Positions 26,564 through 35,353 of a stretch of 64,000 nucleotides of DNA are shown here, in pieces. The stretch is taken from positions 1,922,001 through 1,986,000 of the forward strand of contig NZ_CP028129.1 in assembly GCF_004011095.1 (NCBI RefSeq). Reading direction: 5' to 3'. The notes below the pieces were generated by a model. That model saw nothing but the letters and a program-made list of their open reading frames with translations, did not search any database and had not been told where the DNA came from. The DNA comes from Rathayibacter rathayi. GTDB lineage: Bacteria > Actinomycetota > Actinomycetes > Actinomycetales > Microbacteriaceae. The stretch's first letter is position 1. Each line of letters begins with the position of its first letter. Both the position numbers and the translations under genes were made by a program.

Positions 26564-26565
26564 GG

Positions 26566-27687
26566 TCAGGCCGCCTCGAAGCCGGCGCTGATCGTCTCGA
26601 CGAGGTCTCGACGCTCGTCGAGCGGCAGGAACGCGGCGTGGGCCGCGTTCAGCTGGAACGTCTCGATGTCGTCGAGGTCGTAACCGAACGTGTCGGAGAG
26701 GAGCGCGAGCTCGCGGCTCAGAGTGGTCGCGCTCACCAGCCGGTTGTCGGTGTTCACCGTCACGCGGAAGCCGAGCTGGTAGAGCAGGTCGAAGGGGTGG
26801 TCGATCAGCTCCGAGCCCCACGCGGCGATGGCGCCGGTCTGCAGGTTGGAGGAGGGGCTGAGTTCCAGCGCGATCTCGCGGTCCTTCACCCATTCCGAGA
26901 GTTCGCCAAGTGTCACGTAGCTCGCGTCGTCATCCTGGCGCTCGATACGGATGTCCTCGGCGAGTCGGACGCCGTGACCCAGGCGCAGCGCGCGTCCGTC
27001 GAGCAGGGCGGAGCGGATGCTGTCGAGGCCGTCCGCCTCCCCCGCGTGCACAGTCGTCGGGAAGTGCGCCGCCGCGAGCAGCTCGAAGGCGGCGCGGTGG
27101 CGCGAGGCCGGGAAACCCGCCTCCGCTCCCGCGATGTCGAAGCCGACGACGCCGCGCTCGCGGTGCCGCAGCGCCAGCTCCGCGATCTCGAGGGAGCGGT
27201 CGGCGTGCCGCATCGCGCTGATCAGCTGTCCGACGCGGAGCCGGTAGCCCTGCTCCGCCGCTTCCTGGATGCCCTGCTGAAGGCCCTCCTGCACCGCTTC
27301 GACGGCCTGGTCGAGCGTGAGTCCCGCGCGCTGGTGCTGCTCGGGCGCCCAGCGCACCTCGCCGTGCACAACACCGTCGGCGGCGAGGTCGAGCACGAAC
27401 TCGCGGGCCACGCGCTCGAGCGCCGGGGCCGTCTGCATCACCGCGACCGTCGTTTCGAAGGTGGCGATGTAGTCGGTGAGGGACCCGGAGTCGGCGGTGG
27501 CGCGGAACCACTCGGCGAGCGCCTCGGGCTCCTCGGCCGGCAGCGGCACGCCCGTCTCGCGGCCGATTTCAACGATCGTTGCCGGGCGCAGGCCCCCATC
27601 GAGGTGGTCGTGCAGGGAGACCTTCGGCAGCTCGTCGATGAGGATGCCCTGTCCCGGAAGGAGGTACTCCTCGGTCTGATCGGTCAC
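26566..27687 (-). CDS. add: adenosine deaminase
   Basis: Zinc hydrolase of 373 aa converting (deoxy)adenosine to (deoxy)inosine. Metal and catalytic motifs are visible: HDHLDGGLRP near residue 26, the HAGE motif around 215, ELSPSSNLQTGA and NTDNRLVS. The GTG start at 27687 has AAGGAG 6 nt upstream. It is separated from deoA by 204 nt containing a hairpin, so it may also have its own promoter. Its product inosine is the substrate of the purine nucleoside phosphorylase at 22918. Confidence 0.94.
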   Translation of the reverse strand: MTDQTEEYLLPGQGILIDELPKVSLHDHLDGGLRPATIVEIGRETGVPLPAEEPEALAEWFRATADSGSLTDYIATFETTVAVMQTAPALERVAREFVLDLAADGVVHGEVRWAPEQHQRAGLTLDQAVEAVQEGLQQGIQEAAEQGYRLRVGQLISAMRHADRSLEIAELALRHRERGVVGFDIAGAEAGFPASRHRAAFELLAAAHFPTTVHAGEADGLDSIRSALLDGRALRLGHGVRLAEDIRIERQDDDASYVTLGELSEWVKDREIALELSPSSNLQTGAIAAWGSELIDHPFDLLYQLGFRVTVNTDNRLVSATTLSRELALLSDTFGYDLDDIETFQLNAAHAAFLPLDERRDLVETISAGFEAA

Positions 27688-27811
27688 GGTGCTCCTTGCG
27701 GTCGGGCGGTGGTTCCCGGACCACAGTAGAGGGTGGGCGACGGTGCTTCCTCGAGCGGCGCTTCCCGGCCGCCGACGGCGCGACCGGGCCCCTCGGCTCG
27801 TCGAATTCCGC

Positions 27812-27865
27812 TGGGCTCGCGGGATCCGCCAGGTCTCACGAGTCGAACCCGTTTCTGCGAGCCCA
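27812..27865 (-). terminator. hairpin between deoA and add
   Basis: Nine-bp perfect inverted repeat (TGGGCTCGC / GCGAGCCCA) with a long 36-nt loop, 27 nt after the deoA stop. It could attenuate read-through from deoA into add. Confidence 0.4.
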
Positions 27866-27891
27866 AGTTTTCGCCGCGGAGCCGGTCCCGG

Positions 27892-29199
27892 TCACGAGAC
27901 TCGCTCCGCGACGAGGGGCCCGCCGTCGAGCACCTCGTCGCCCTCATCGCCGATCCGGTGGGCGCCCTCCAGGGCCTCCAGCGCTCGCGCGAAGCGCTCC
28001 GGCTCGTCGGCCGAGAGCGTGAACAGCGGCTGACCCGCGCGGACCGCGTCGCCGGGCTTCGCATGCAGGTCGACACCCGCCGCGTGCTGCACAGCGTCCG
28101 ACTGACGTGCGCGCCCGGCGCCCAACCGCCAGGCGGCGATCCCGAACGGTAGCGCCTGCTGCTCCACGAGCACGCCGTCGCGCTCGGCGAGCACCACAGA
28201 GGTCTCGCGTGCCTCGGGGAGGGCCGCGTCCGGGTCTCCGCCCTGGGCGCGGATGACGGCGCGCCAGGTGTCCATCGCCACTCCGCCGTCGAGGGCGCGC
28301 TCGACGTCCGCGTCGGGCTGCCCGGCGAGCGCGAGCATCTCGCGGGCCAGGGCCACGGTCAGCTCGCGGACGTCCGCAGGTCCGCCGCCGGCGAGCACCT
28401 CGACCGACTCCCGCACCTCGTTCGCGTTGCCGATGGCCAACCCCAGCGGCACGTTCATGTTCGTCAGAAGCGCGGTCGTGCGCACCCCCGCGTCGTTGCC
28501 GAGATCGACCATCGCTCGGGCGAGCTCGCGCGAGCGCTCCCTGTCGACCATGAACGCGCCGGAGCCGAACTTCACATCGAGCACCAGGGCGTCGGTCCCC
28601 TCGGCGATCTTCTTCGACATGATCGAGGACGCGATCAGCGGGATCGCCTCGACGGTGCCGGTGATGTCGCGGAGGGCGTAGAGCTTCTTGTCGGCCGGAG
28701 CGAGGCCCGAGCCGGCCGCGCAGATCACACCGCCGACCGTGCGCAGCTGCTCGAGCATCTCCTCGTTGCCCAGATCCGCCCGCCAGCCGGGGATCGACTC
28801 CAGCTTGTCGAGAGTGCCGCCCGTGTGGCCCAGCCCGCGCCCCGAGAGCTGCGGCACCGCCACTCCGAAGGAGGCGACCAGCGGCATGAGCGGCAGCGTG
28901 ATCTTGTCGCCGACACCGCCGGTGGAGTGCTTGTCGACGGTGCGCTTGCCGAGCCCGTCGAACCGCATCCGCTCGCCGCTGGCGATCATCGCGAGAGTGA
29001 GGTCGCGGATCTCGTCGCGCTCCATCCCGTTCAGCAGCACCGCCATCGCGAAAGCCGCCATCTGCTCATCGGCGACGTAGCCGCGGGTGTAGGCGTCGAT
29101 CAGCCAGTCGATCTGGGCGGTCGAGAGGGTGCCGCGATCACGCTTGACGCGGATGATATCGACGGCGTCGAAGGCCTCGACGGAAGTGGAGCGGGTCAT
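27892..29199 (-). CDS. deoA: thymidine phosphorylase
   Basis: Pyrimidine-nucleoside phosphorylase of 435 aa that releases thymine or uracil and (deoxy)ribose-1-phosphate. It has the phosphate-binding KHSTGGVGDK, the LSGRGLGHTGGTLDKLESIPG signature in sections, the MSKKIAEG loop and a C-terminal PYNP-type domain. The ATG has GAGGA about 6 nt upstream. It lies 36 nt after cdd, in the same operon as the nucleoside importer. Confidence 0.94.
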   Translation of the reverse strand: MTRSTSVEAFDAVDIIRVKRDRGTLSTAQIDWLIDAYTRGYVADEQMAAFAMAVLLNGMERDEIRDLTLAMIASGERMRFDGLGKRTVDKHSTGGVGDKITLPLMPLVASFGVAVPQLSGRGLGHTGGTLDKLESIPGWRADLGNEEMLEQLRTVGGVICAAGSGLAPADKKLYALRDITGTVEAIPLIASSIMSKKIAEGTDALVLDVKFGSGAFMVDRERSRELARAMVDLGNDAGVRTTALLTNMNVPLGLAIGNANEVRESVEVLAGGGPADVRELTVALAREMLALAGQPDADVERALDGGVAMDTWRAVIRAQGGDPDAALPEARETSVVLAERDGVLVEQQALPFGIAAWRLGAGRARQSDAVQHAAGVDLHAKPGDAVRAGQPLFTLSADEPERFARALEALEGAHRIGDEGDEVLDGGPLVAERVS

Positions 29200-29235
29200 G
29201 CGGAGTCCTCGGTTCGGGAAGGGAAGGGGGCGGTG

Positions 29236-29640
29236 CTACTGCGCCGCATAGGCCTCGAGGGTGCGCGGGCCGAAGGCGTCTGGGATGACCTCGTCGATCG
29301 TCTTCACGCCCGACACGGTCTGGAGCAGCATCCCCTCGGCCGAGTGCTCGAAGAGCAGCTGACGACAGCGCCCGCACGGCATCAGCGCGCCGCCCTTGCC
29401 GTCCACGCAGGTGAAGGCGACGAGTCGGCCGCCGCCCGTCATGTGCAGCGCGGACACCAGCGCGCACTCCGCGCAGAGCGTCAATCCGTAGGAGGCGTTC
29501 TCGACGTTGCAGCCCGAGATCACCCGCCCGTCGTCGACGAGCGCGGCCGCCCCTACGGGGAACGTCGAGTAGGGCACGTAGGCGTGGCTCATGGCGTCAA
29601 CGGCGGCAGCGCGCAGCGCCTCCCAGTCGATGTCGGTCAC
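29236..29640 (-). CDS. cdd: cytidine deaminase
   Basis: Homotetrameric-type cytidine deaminase, 134 aa. The zinc site is CAECA (Cys-Ala-Glu) and PCGRCRQ, and the substrate loop is CNVENASYGL. It turns (deoxy)cytidine into (deoxy)uridine, which the downstream DeoA can split. The GTG start has AGGAG 6 nt upstream. It is 11 nt downstream of the second permease gene. Confidence 0.95.
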   Translation of the reverse strand: MTDIDWEALRAAAVDAMSHAYVPYSTFPVGAAALVDDGRVISGCNVENASYGLTLCAECALVSALHMTGGGRLVAFTCVDGKGGALMPCGRCRQLLFEHSAEGMLLQTVSGVKTIDEVIPDAFGPRTLEAYAAQ

Positions 29641-29651
29641 GGCGACTCCTC

Positions 29652-30917
29652 TCAGGACTTCAGGTAGGGCTTGCCGGCGGCCGCCGGTCCGCGGGACTGG
29701 CCGACGAGGCCGGCGACCGCGAAGATCGTCACGACATAGGGCAGCATCAGCATGAACTCGCTCGGCACGGGCGAGCCGATGACACCGAGCACGTTCTGTA
29801 GGTTGGTCGCGAAGCCGAACAGCAGCGAGGCGAGCGTCGCCTTGATCGGGTCCCAGCGCCCGAAGATCACCGCGGCCAGAGCGATGAAGCCGGCACCCGC
29901 GGTCATCTCTTTACCGAACGCGCCGACCGCGTCGAGCGTGTAGTACGCGCCGCCGACTCCGGCGATCGCTCCGGCCAGCGAGACGTTCCAGAAGCGGGTG
30001 CGCGCCACGTCAATCCCGACGGTATCGGCGGCCTGCGGGTGCTCGCCGACTGCGCGCAGTCGCAGCCCCCACTTCGTCCTGAAGAGCCCCCACCAGACGG
30101 CGACGATCGCGACATACATCAGGTAGACGATGACGGTCTGGTTGAACAGCACCGCGCCCACGATCGGCACCTGGCTGAGCACCGGGATCGGCAGCCGGTC
30201 GAACTTCACCGGCGAGTTGAACGTCGGCGCGTCCGTCGAGAGCACCTGGGAATAGAGGAAGCTCGTCAGGCCCGTCACCAGCACGTTGAGCACGACGCCG
30301 ACGATCACCTGGTCGACCACGTACGTGATCGCAAAAGCCGCCAGCACGAAAGAAACCAGCACGCTCGCGAGCATCGCCGCGAGCAGGCCGAGGACCGGCT
30401 GTCGGGTCAGCGAGCTGACCATCGCCGCGGTGAAGGCGCCCGCGAGCAGCTGCCCCTCGATCGCGACGTTCACCACTCCGACCCGCTCCGAGATGACTCC
30501 GCCGAGGGAGCCGAAGATCAGCGGAGTGGCGAGCCCGACAGTCCCGAGTAGCAGCCCGGAGAGGGGCAGCGCGGCGCCGGCCGAGGCCCAGACCAGGAAC
30601 CCGATCAAGAACACCAGCGCGAAGGCCGCCGAGAGCCAGAGCGGGATCCGGCGCCCGGCGCGGGTGAGCGCTGCCGCCACGACGGCCAGCGCGACCAGGA
30701 GGATCGCGACGACGACTCCCGTGCCCCGGGTCGGGAAGGGGATGTCCGGCAGGGCGAAGAAGTCCGTGCCCGCAGCAAGGCGGAACGAACTCGTCCCCTC
30801 GCGCCCCAGGGCCACGAAGAGGACGACGGCGAGCAGAGCGAAGATCCCGAACGCGATCGGCGCCTTCCAGCTGCGGATCACGATCCGATCGGGGGCGGTG
30901 GCGGCGGCTGTGCTCAT
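29652..30917 (-). CDS. nucleoside ABC transporter permease
   Basis: Membrane permease of 421 aa with about nine to ten helices, in the branched-chain permease superfamily. The GERVGVVNVAIEGQLL segment is typical of RnsD/YufQ-like subunits that pair with BMP binding proteins. The conserved GENPQAADTVGID-like coupling region appears as VGEHPQAADTVGID. The frame extends upstream, but ATG 30917 has GGAGG 7 nt before it and overlaps the other permease gene by 4 nt. Confidence 0.92.
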   Translation of the reverse strand: MSTAAATAPDRIVIRSWKAPIAFGIFALLAVVLFVALGREGTSSFRLAAGTDFFALPDIPFPTRGTGVVVAILLVALAVVAAALTRAGRRIPLWLSAAFALVFLIGFLVWASAGAALPLSGLLLGTVGLATPLIFGSLGGVISERVGVVNVAIEGQLLAGAFTAAMVSSLTRQPVLGLLAAMLASVLVSFVLAAFAITYVVDQVIVGVVLNVLVTGLTSFLYSQVLSTDAPTFNSPVKFDRLPIPVLSQVPIVGAVLFNQTVIVYLMYVAIVAVWWGLFRTKWGLRLRAVGEHPQAADTVGIDVARTRFWNVSLAGAIAGVGGAYYTLDAVGAFGKEMTAGAGFIALAAVIFGRWDPIKATLASLLFGFATNLQNVLGVIGSPVPSEFMLMLPYVVTIFAVAGLVGQSRGPAAAGKPYLKS

Positions 30918-32224
30918 GCGGACACCTCCGAGGTGCGGCGGGTGCGGCGCTTCGGGGCGGCCCCAGGCGTCGGGAGGCGGAAGATCGCGCGCACCAGCGG
31001 CGGTGCGGCGATGAACAGGACGATCAGCGACTGAACGACCAGGACCACGTCGATCGGCACGCCCTCGGCGGCCTGCATCGAGTAGCCGCCGGCCTTGAAG
31101 GCGCCGAAGAGGATGCCGGCGAAGAAGACGCCCCACGGCCGCGAGCGGCCCAGTAGCGCGACCGTGATCGCGTCGAAGCCGATACCCGCGTCGATCCCGG
31201 AGGTGAAGCCCGTGGTCACGGTGCCCATCACCTGGGCGCTGCCGGCCAGGCCCAGCAGGCCGCCCGAAAGCAGCATCGCGGACACGTAGCTGTTCTTGAC
31301 GTCGATGCCGGCGACGCGCGCCGCGTGCGGGTTCTCCCCCACCGCGCGGAACTTAAAGCCGATCCTCGAGCGGTTCAGCAGCCACCAGACGAAGACGGTC
31401 GCCAGCACCGCAAAGACGAAGCCCAGGGTCAGCGAGTAGCCGGGGCCGAGCAGGGCCGGGAAGACCGCGGTCTCCTTCATCCCGGGCGACTTGGGGTTGT
31501 TCGAGCCGGGCGCCTGTAGCGCTCCGGGCGTCCGCAGCAGGTACGAGATCAGGTAGAAGGCGACGTAGTTGAGCATGATCGTCAGGATCACCTCGTGCGC
31601 GCCCGTGCGCGCCTTCAGCACTCCCACCAGGCCACCCCAGAGCGCGCCGCCCAGGATGCCTGCGGCGAGGGTCACCAGCAGGTGCACGCCCCACGGCAGG
31701 TCGAAGGAGAAACCGACCCAGCCCGCGCAGGCGGCGGCGATCAGCATCTGCCCGCGACCACCAATGTTGAACAGGCCCACGCGGAACGCCAGCGCCACCC
31801 CGAGCCCGCCCGCGATCAGCGGAGTCGCGAACGCCACTGTGTCGGTCAGCGGTTTGATGCCGTTGGCGAAGCCCTCGCGGCGGAAGTTGTAGACCGAGCC
31901 CTGAAAGAGGGAGGAGTAGGCGCCCGAGACGGACTGCCAGATCGCCTGCAGCGTGTCCAGCGGCCGCGCGAAGAAGTAGCCCGATGCCGCCTGCACCTCT
32001 TTGTCGGTCGCGGCGATCAGGACTCCGCCCGCGATGAGGGAGAGCAGTACGGCGAGCACCGACATCAGCGCGGTTCCGGAGAGGATCTCGCGCAGCACCC
32101 GCGAGGCGCCGCTCTCGATCGGGCCGGGGCGCGCCTCCTGACCCGGCTTCTGACCGGGCTCGAGCCCGGTCGCCTTCTCGGTTTCCGCGTCGGGATCAAC
32201 CGCGGGCAGTTGCGCGTCGCTCAC
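30914..32224 (-). CDS. nucleoside ABC transporter permease
   Basis: Permease of 436 aa with a charged cytoplasmic N-terminus of about 60 residues, then roughly nine helices. It carries the family motifs FNIGGRGQMLIAAACAG and AVGENPHAARVAGIDV. It forms a heterodimeric channel with the permease at 29652. It overlaps both neighbours by 4 nt (ATPase upstream, permease downstream), so the transporter is translated as one coupled unit. Confidence 0.93.
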   Translation of the reverse strand: MSDAQLPAVDPDAETEKATGLEPGQKPGQEARPGPIESGASRVLREILSGTALMSVLAVLLSLIAGGVLIAATDKEVQAASGYFFARPLDTLQAIWQSVSGAYSSLFQGSVYNFRREGFANGIKPLTDTVAFATPLIAGGLGVALAFRVGLFNIGGRGQMLIAAACAGWVGFSFDLPWGVHLLVTLAAGILGGALWGGLVGVLKARTGAHEVILTIMLNYVAFYLISYLLRTPGALQAPGSNNPKSPGMKETAVFPALLGPGYSLTLGFVFAVLATVFVWWLLNRSRIGFKFRAVGENPHAARVAGIDVKNSYVSAMLLSGGLLGLAGSAQVMGTVTTGFTSGIDAGIGFDAITVALLGRSRPWGVFFAGILFGAFKAGGYSMQAAEGVPIDVVLVVQSLIVLFIAAPPLVRAIFRLPTPGAAPKRRTRRTSEVSA

Positions 32225-33741
32225 GCCGCCGCTCCCTTCTCGGCGGGCGTCTGCCCGGCCATCATGAGCCCCAACACCTCGCGTGGGGTGTCGGCGGGGA
32301 CGATGCCGATGATCCCGCCCTTGTACATCACCGCGATGCGGTCGGCGAGTGCCGCGACCTCGTCCAACTCGGTCGAGACGACGATCACGGGGACGCCGGT
32401 GTCGCGGGTCTCGACGATGCGCTTGTGCACGAACTCGATGGAGCCGACGTCGATGCCGCGGGTGGGCTGCGCCGCGATGAACAGGCGCAGCTCCCGGCTG
32501 AGCTCGCGCGCGAGCACCACCTTCTGCTGGTTGCCTCCGGAGAGCCGCCCGACGTGGGTGCCGATGCCCTGCGCGCGCACGTCGAACTCGCGCACCCGCT
32601 CTTCGGCGAAGCGCTCGAGCTCCTTCAGCCGCAGGCCCAGGCCCTTCACGAAGGGACCCCTGTCGCTGCGGTCGAGCATGAGGTTCTCGGCGATGGTGAA
32701 CTCGGCGACCAGCCCGTCCTCTGTGCGGTCCTCGGGCACGAATCCGACTCCAGACTCCAGGACCCGGCGCACGGACAGGCCGTCGAGGCGGCGCCCGTCG
32801 AGGGTCACCGAGCCCTCGACCCGCTCGTGCAGGCCCAGGATCGCCTCGGTGAGCTCCGTCTGGCCATTGCCCTGCACTCCCGCGATGGCGAGGATCTCGC
32901 CACGGCGCACCTCGAACGAGACGTCATCGACAACGGCCTGCCCGTTGGCGTCGCGCACCGTGAGGTTCGAGACGACCAGGGCCTCGTCGCCCGGCGCCGC
33001 CTGTTCCTTCTGCACCGTCAGCTCGACGGCCCGGCCGACCATCAGGGAGGCGAGCTCGGCGTTGCTCGCCGTCGGCGACGCCTCCCCCACGACCCTGCCG
33101 AGGCGGATGACCGTGATGCGGTCGCCGACCTCGCGCACCTCGCGCAGCTTGTGCGTGATGAAGACGATGGCCGTCCCCGACGCGCGCAGCTGGCGCATGA
33201 TCGCGATCAGCTCGTCGGTCTCCTGCGGGGTCAGCACGGCGGTCGGCTCGTCGAAAACGAGCAGGCGGGCGTCGCGCGAGAGCGCCTTGATGATCTCGAC
33301 CCGCTGTTGCACGCCGACGGGGAGATCCTCGACCAGAGCGTCCGGATCGACGTCGAAGCCGAAGCGGTCCGAGATCTCGCGCACCCGAGCACGCGCGGCA
33401 GCGAGATCCAGGCGTCCGCCGGCCTTCGTCTCCTCGTGGCCCAGCATGACGTTCTCGGCGACGGTGAACACGGGGACGAGCATGAAGTGCTGGTGGACCA
33501 TGCCGATGCCCGCCTTCATGGCGTCACCCGGACCAGAGAAGTGCTGGACCACGTCGTCCAGCAGGATCTCCCCCTCCTCGGCCTGGTACAGCCCGTAGAG
33601 CACGTTCATGAGCGTCGACTTGCCCGCGCCGTTCTCGCCGAGGAGGCAGTGGATCTCGCCGGGTTCGACAGTGAGATCGAGGTGGTCGTTGGCCACGAGC
33701 GCGCCGAAACGCTTCGTGATGCCACGCAGTTCCAGCTTCAT
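32221..33741 (-). CDS. nucleoside ABC transporter ATPase (two ABC domains)
   Basis: ATPase of 506 aa with two fused nucleotide-binding domains, as in RbsA/YufO-type importers. Domain 1 has Walker A GENGAGKST (about 38) and the signature LPVGVQQRVEI. Domain 2 has the degenerate Walker A GVQGNGQTEL, lacking the Lys, and a good signature LSGGNQQKVVLAREL. The first signature and second Walker A depart from consensus, as is normal for this family. It lies 146 nt after the BMP gene with a hairpin between. Confidence 0.94.
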   Translation of the reverse strand: MKLELRGITKRFGALVANDHLDLTVEPGEIHCLLGENGAGKSTLMNVLYGLYQAEEGEILLDDVVQHFSGPGDAMKAGIGMVHQHFMLVPVFTVAENVMLGHEETKAGGRLDLAAARARVREISDRFGFDVDPDALVEDLPVGVQQRVEIIKALSRDARLLVFDEPTAVLTPQETDELIAIMRQLRASGTAIVFITHKLREVREVGDRITVIRLGRVVGEASPTASNAELASLMVGRAVELTVQKEQAAPGDEALVVSNLTVRDANGQAVVDDVSFEVRRGEILAIAGVQGNGQTELTEAILGLHERVEGSVTLDGRRLDGLSVRRVLESGVGFVPEDRTEDGLVAEFTIAENLMLDRSDRGPFVKGLGLRLKELERFAEERVREFDVRAQGIGTHVGRLSGGNQQKVVLARELSRELRLFIAAQPTRGIDVGSIEFVHKRIVETRDTGVPVIVVSTELDEVAALADRIAVMYKGGIIGIVPADTPREVLGLMMAGQTPAEKGAAA

Positions 33742-33830
33742 GGGACCAATCTAACTTTCGGTTCGCGCCACGATGCGCGCTCGGCCGGGATGGACGGTCG
33801 AAGCGGAATTCATGCGCATGCCGGAGCGAC

Positions 33831-33877
33831 GACGAGGCCGGCGGGCCCGAGATGTGCTCGGACCCACCGGCCTCGTC
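33831..33877 (-). terminator. 21-bp stem-loop after the BMP lipoprotein gene
   Basis: Arms at 33831-33851 and 33857-33877 pair at 19 of 21 positions, with the two others G-U compatible, around a 5-nt loop. It sits just past the BMP stop and before the ATPase gene. This suits partial termination, giving more binding protein than transporter. Confidence 0.65.
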
Positions 33878-33887
33878 AATCAGATGG

Positions 33888-34973
33888 CTAGGACGCCTTC
33901 GGCGCCGAGGGGGAGGTCACGGTGATCGACCCGTCGATGATGCCCGCCGTGATGGTGGCGAGCTCGCCCTTGAGGTCGCCGGACACCTTCGACTCGAAGT
34001 CGTGGAACGGCGCAATGCCGACTCCGTCGTTGTCCAGGGTGCCCACATACGGGGTGGCGTCGAAGTTGTCGGCTCCGGCGGAGCTGGTGACATCGGTCGT
34101 TCCGGCCTCGATGCCCTTGAGGATCGAGGTCAGGTACAGGTCGCCCCCGTCCGGGTAGGTCTCGTACAGGTCCGCGTCCACGCCGACCATCGCGATGTCC
34201 TTGCCGGAGTCGCGGATCGCCTCGATCGCCGACTGGAAGATCGGACCACCCACGGGCAGGATGACGTCCGCGTTCTGATCGATCAGCGACTGCGCGGCTG
34301 ACTTGGCCTCGACGCCCGCCGCGAAACCGCCGGTGAAGGAGCCGGTCTGCGCGTCGACGTCCCAGCCGACCACCTTGACGTCCTTTCCCTTCTGCTTGTT
34401 GAAGTACTTCACGCCGTCCGCGTAACCGTCCATGAAGATCGTGACGGTCGGGAACTGCTGGCCGCCGTAGGTGCCCACAACACCGGTCGTGGAAGAGGAC
34501 GCCGCCGCATAGCCAGCCAGGAACGCCGCCTGCGAGGTGTCAAAGGTGATGGGCTTGACGTTCGGCAAGTCGATCGTCGCGTCGTCGATGATCGCGAAGT
34601 CGATGTCGCTGTTCGCCTCGGCGGCGGCCGACGTCGCCTCGGCCAGCGCGAATCCGACGGTGACGATCAGGTTGCAGCCCTGGTCGACCAGGCTGGTGAG
34701 GTTCGGGGCGTAGTCGGTCTCGGACTCCGAGGTGACGGTTTTCGGCGTGACGCCGAGTGCCTCCGACGCCTTCACGAGGCCGGTGTAACCGAGTTCGTTG
34801 AACGACTTATCGTCGAACCCGCCCGCGTCCGAGACCATGCAGGGCAGGAAGTTGCCACCCGCGGCGGCGCTGGAGCCGCTCTGCTCGGGGGCGGAGGCGC
34901 AGCCGGCGAGAAGCGTCGTGACGCTGAGGGCGGCGAGTGCGCCGAATGCGGCCTTGCGCGAGGTGATAGTCAA
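33888..34973 (-). CDS. BMP-family nucleoside-binding lipoprotein
   Basis: Basic membrane protein/PnrA family substrate-binding protein, 361 aa. The lipobox LLAGC is at about residues 19-23 after a basic, hydrophobic signal. The mature protein contains GGFDDKSFNELGYTGL, the classic BMP signature, and VVGWDVDAQTGSF. I place the start at TTG 34973, since GGAGG lies 8 nt upstream. It is the first gene of the nucleoside operon; a TAACGT box at 35034-35039 may drive it. Confidence 0.93.
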   Translation of the reverse strand: MTITSRKAAFGALAALSVTTLLAGCASAPEQSGSSAAAGGNFLPCMVSDAGGFDDKSFNELGYTGLVKASEALGVTPKTVTSESETDYAPNLTSLVDQGCNLIVTVGFALAEATSAAAEANSDIDFAIIDDATIDLPNVKPITFDTSQAAFLAGYAAASSSTTGVVGTYGGQQFPTVTIFMDGYADGVKYFNKQKGKDVKVVGWDVDAQTGSFTGGFAAGVEAKSAAQSLIDQNADVILPVGGPIFQSAIEAIRDSGKDIAMVGVDADLYETYPDGGDLYLTSILKGIEAGTTDVTSSAGADNFDATPYVGTLDNDGVGIAPFHDFESKVSGDLKGELATITAGIIDGSITVTSPSAPKAS

Positions 34974-35033
34974 GATGTCGTCCTCCAGGAATGCGGCCCC
35001 GCGCGACGAGCGCAGCGGGGCGTCGATGCCCAC

Positions 35034-35039
35034 ACGTTA
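35034..35039 (-). promoter_or_regulatory. candidate -10 box of the nucleoside operon
   Basis: TAACGT on the minus strand, about 60 nt before the TTG start of the BMP gene. No good -35 is seen. Confidence 0.35.
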
Positions 35040-35296
35040 CCCACTCTGGCAACTCACTCAGCCGCCTGGGCGGTGGTGGTCAGGAAGCGTTACACAGTGT
35101 TGATCTTCCTGTGATGCGCGGAGCGTGGGCAACGGCCTCCCCACGCCGATCTCCTGACGCCCGAGCGGAGACCCTCGTGACGTCCGAGCTGAGAAAGGCG
35201 CACACACTGAGGGCTCCGGGATAGGAGGGCGCTGCCGGTTCGCCCCACGGCTACTGACATCCGCGCCAGCCGAATGCAGGAACGCCCTCACTCTTC

Positions 35297-35302
35297 TAGC
35301 GT
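35297..35302 (+). promoter_or_regulatory. candidate -10 box of the PaaK-like gene
   Basis: TAGCGT, about 50 nt upstream of the TTG start, leaving a leader that contains the GGAGGAG ribosome site. Confidence 0.35.
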
Positions 35303-35353
35303 GCTCCCCATCGCACCGGGCCCGGGACGGGCTCGCACACCGGAGGAGAACCG

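Larger units (their letters stand above)
34974..35353. other. intergenic region between divergent operons
   Basis: This 380-nt gap separates the nucleoside operon (minus) from the PaaK-like gene (plus). It holds candidate -10 boxes for both sides. I see no gene, repeat or convincing operator in it. Confidence 0.6.

Noticed and set aside
27812-27865. A tRNA-like stretch with GGGTTCGACTC on the minus strand
   Set aside because: No acceptor, D or anticodon arms of the right size can be drawn, and the 9-bp stem encloses only 36 nt. It is better read as a hairpin.
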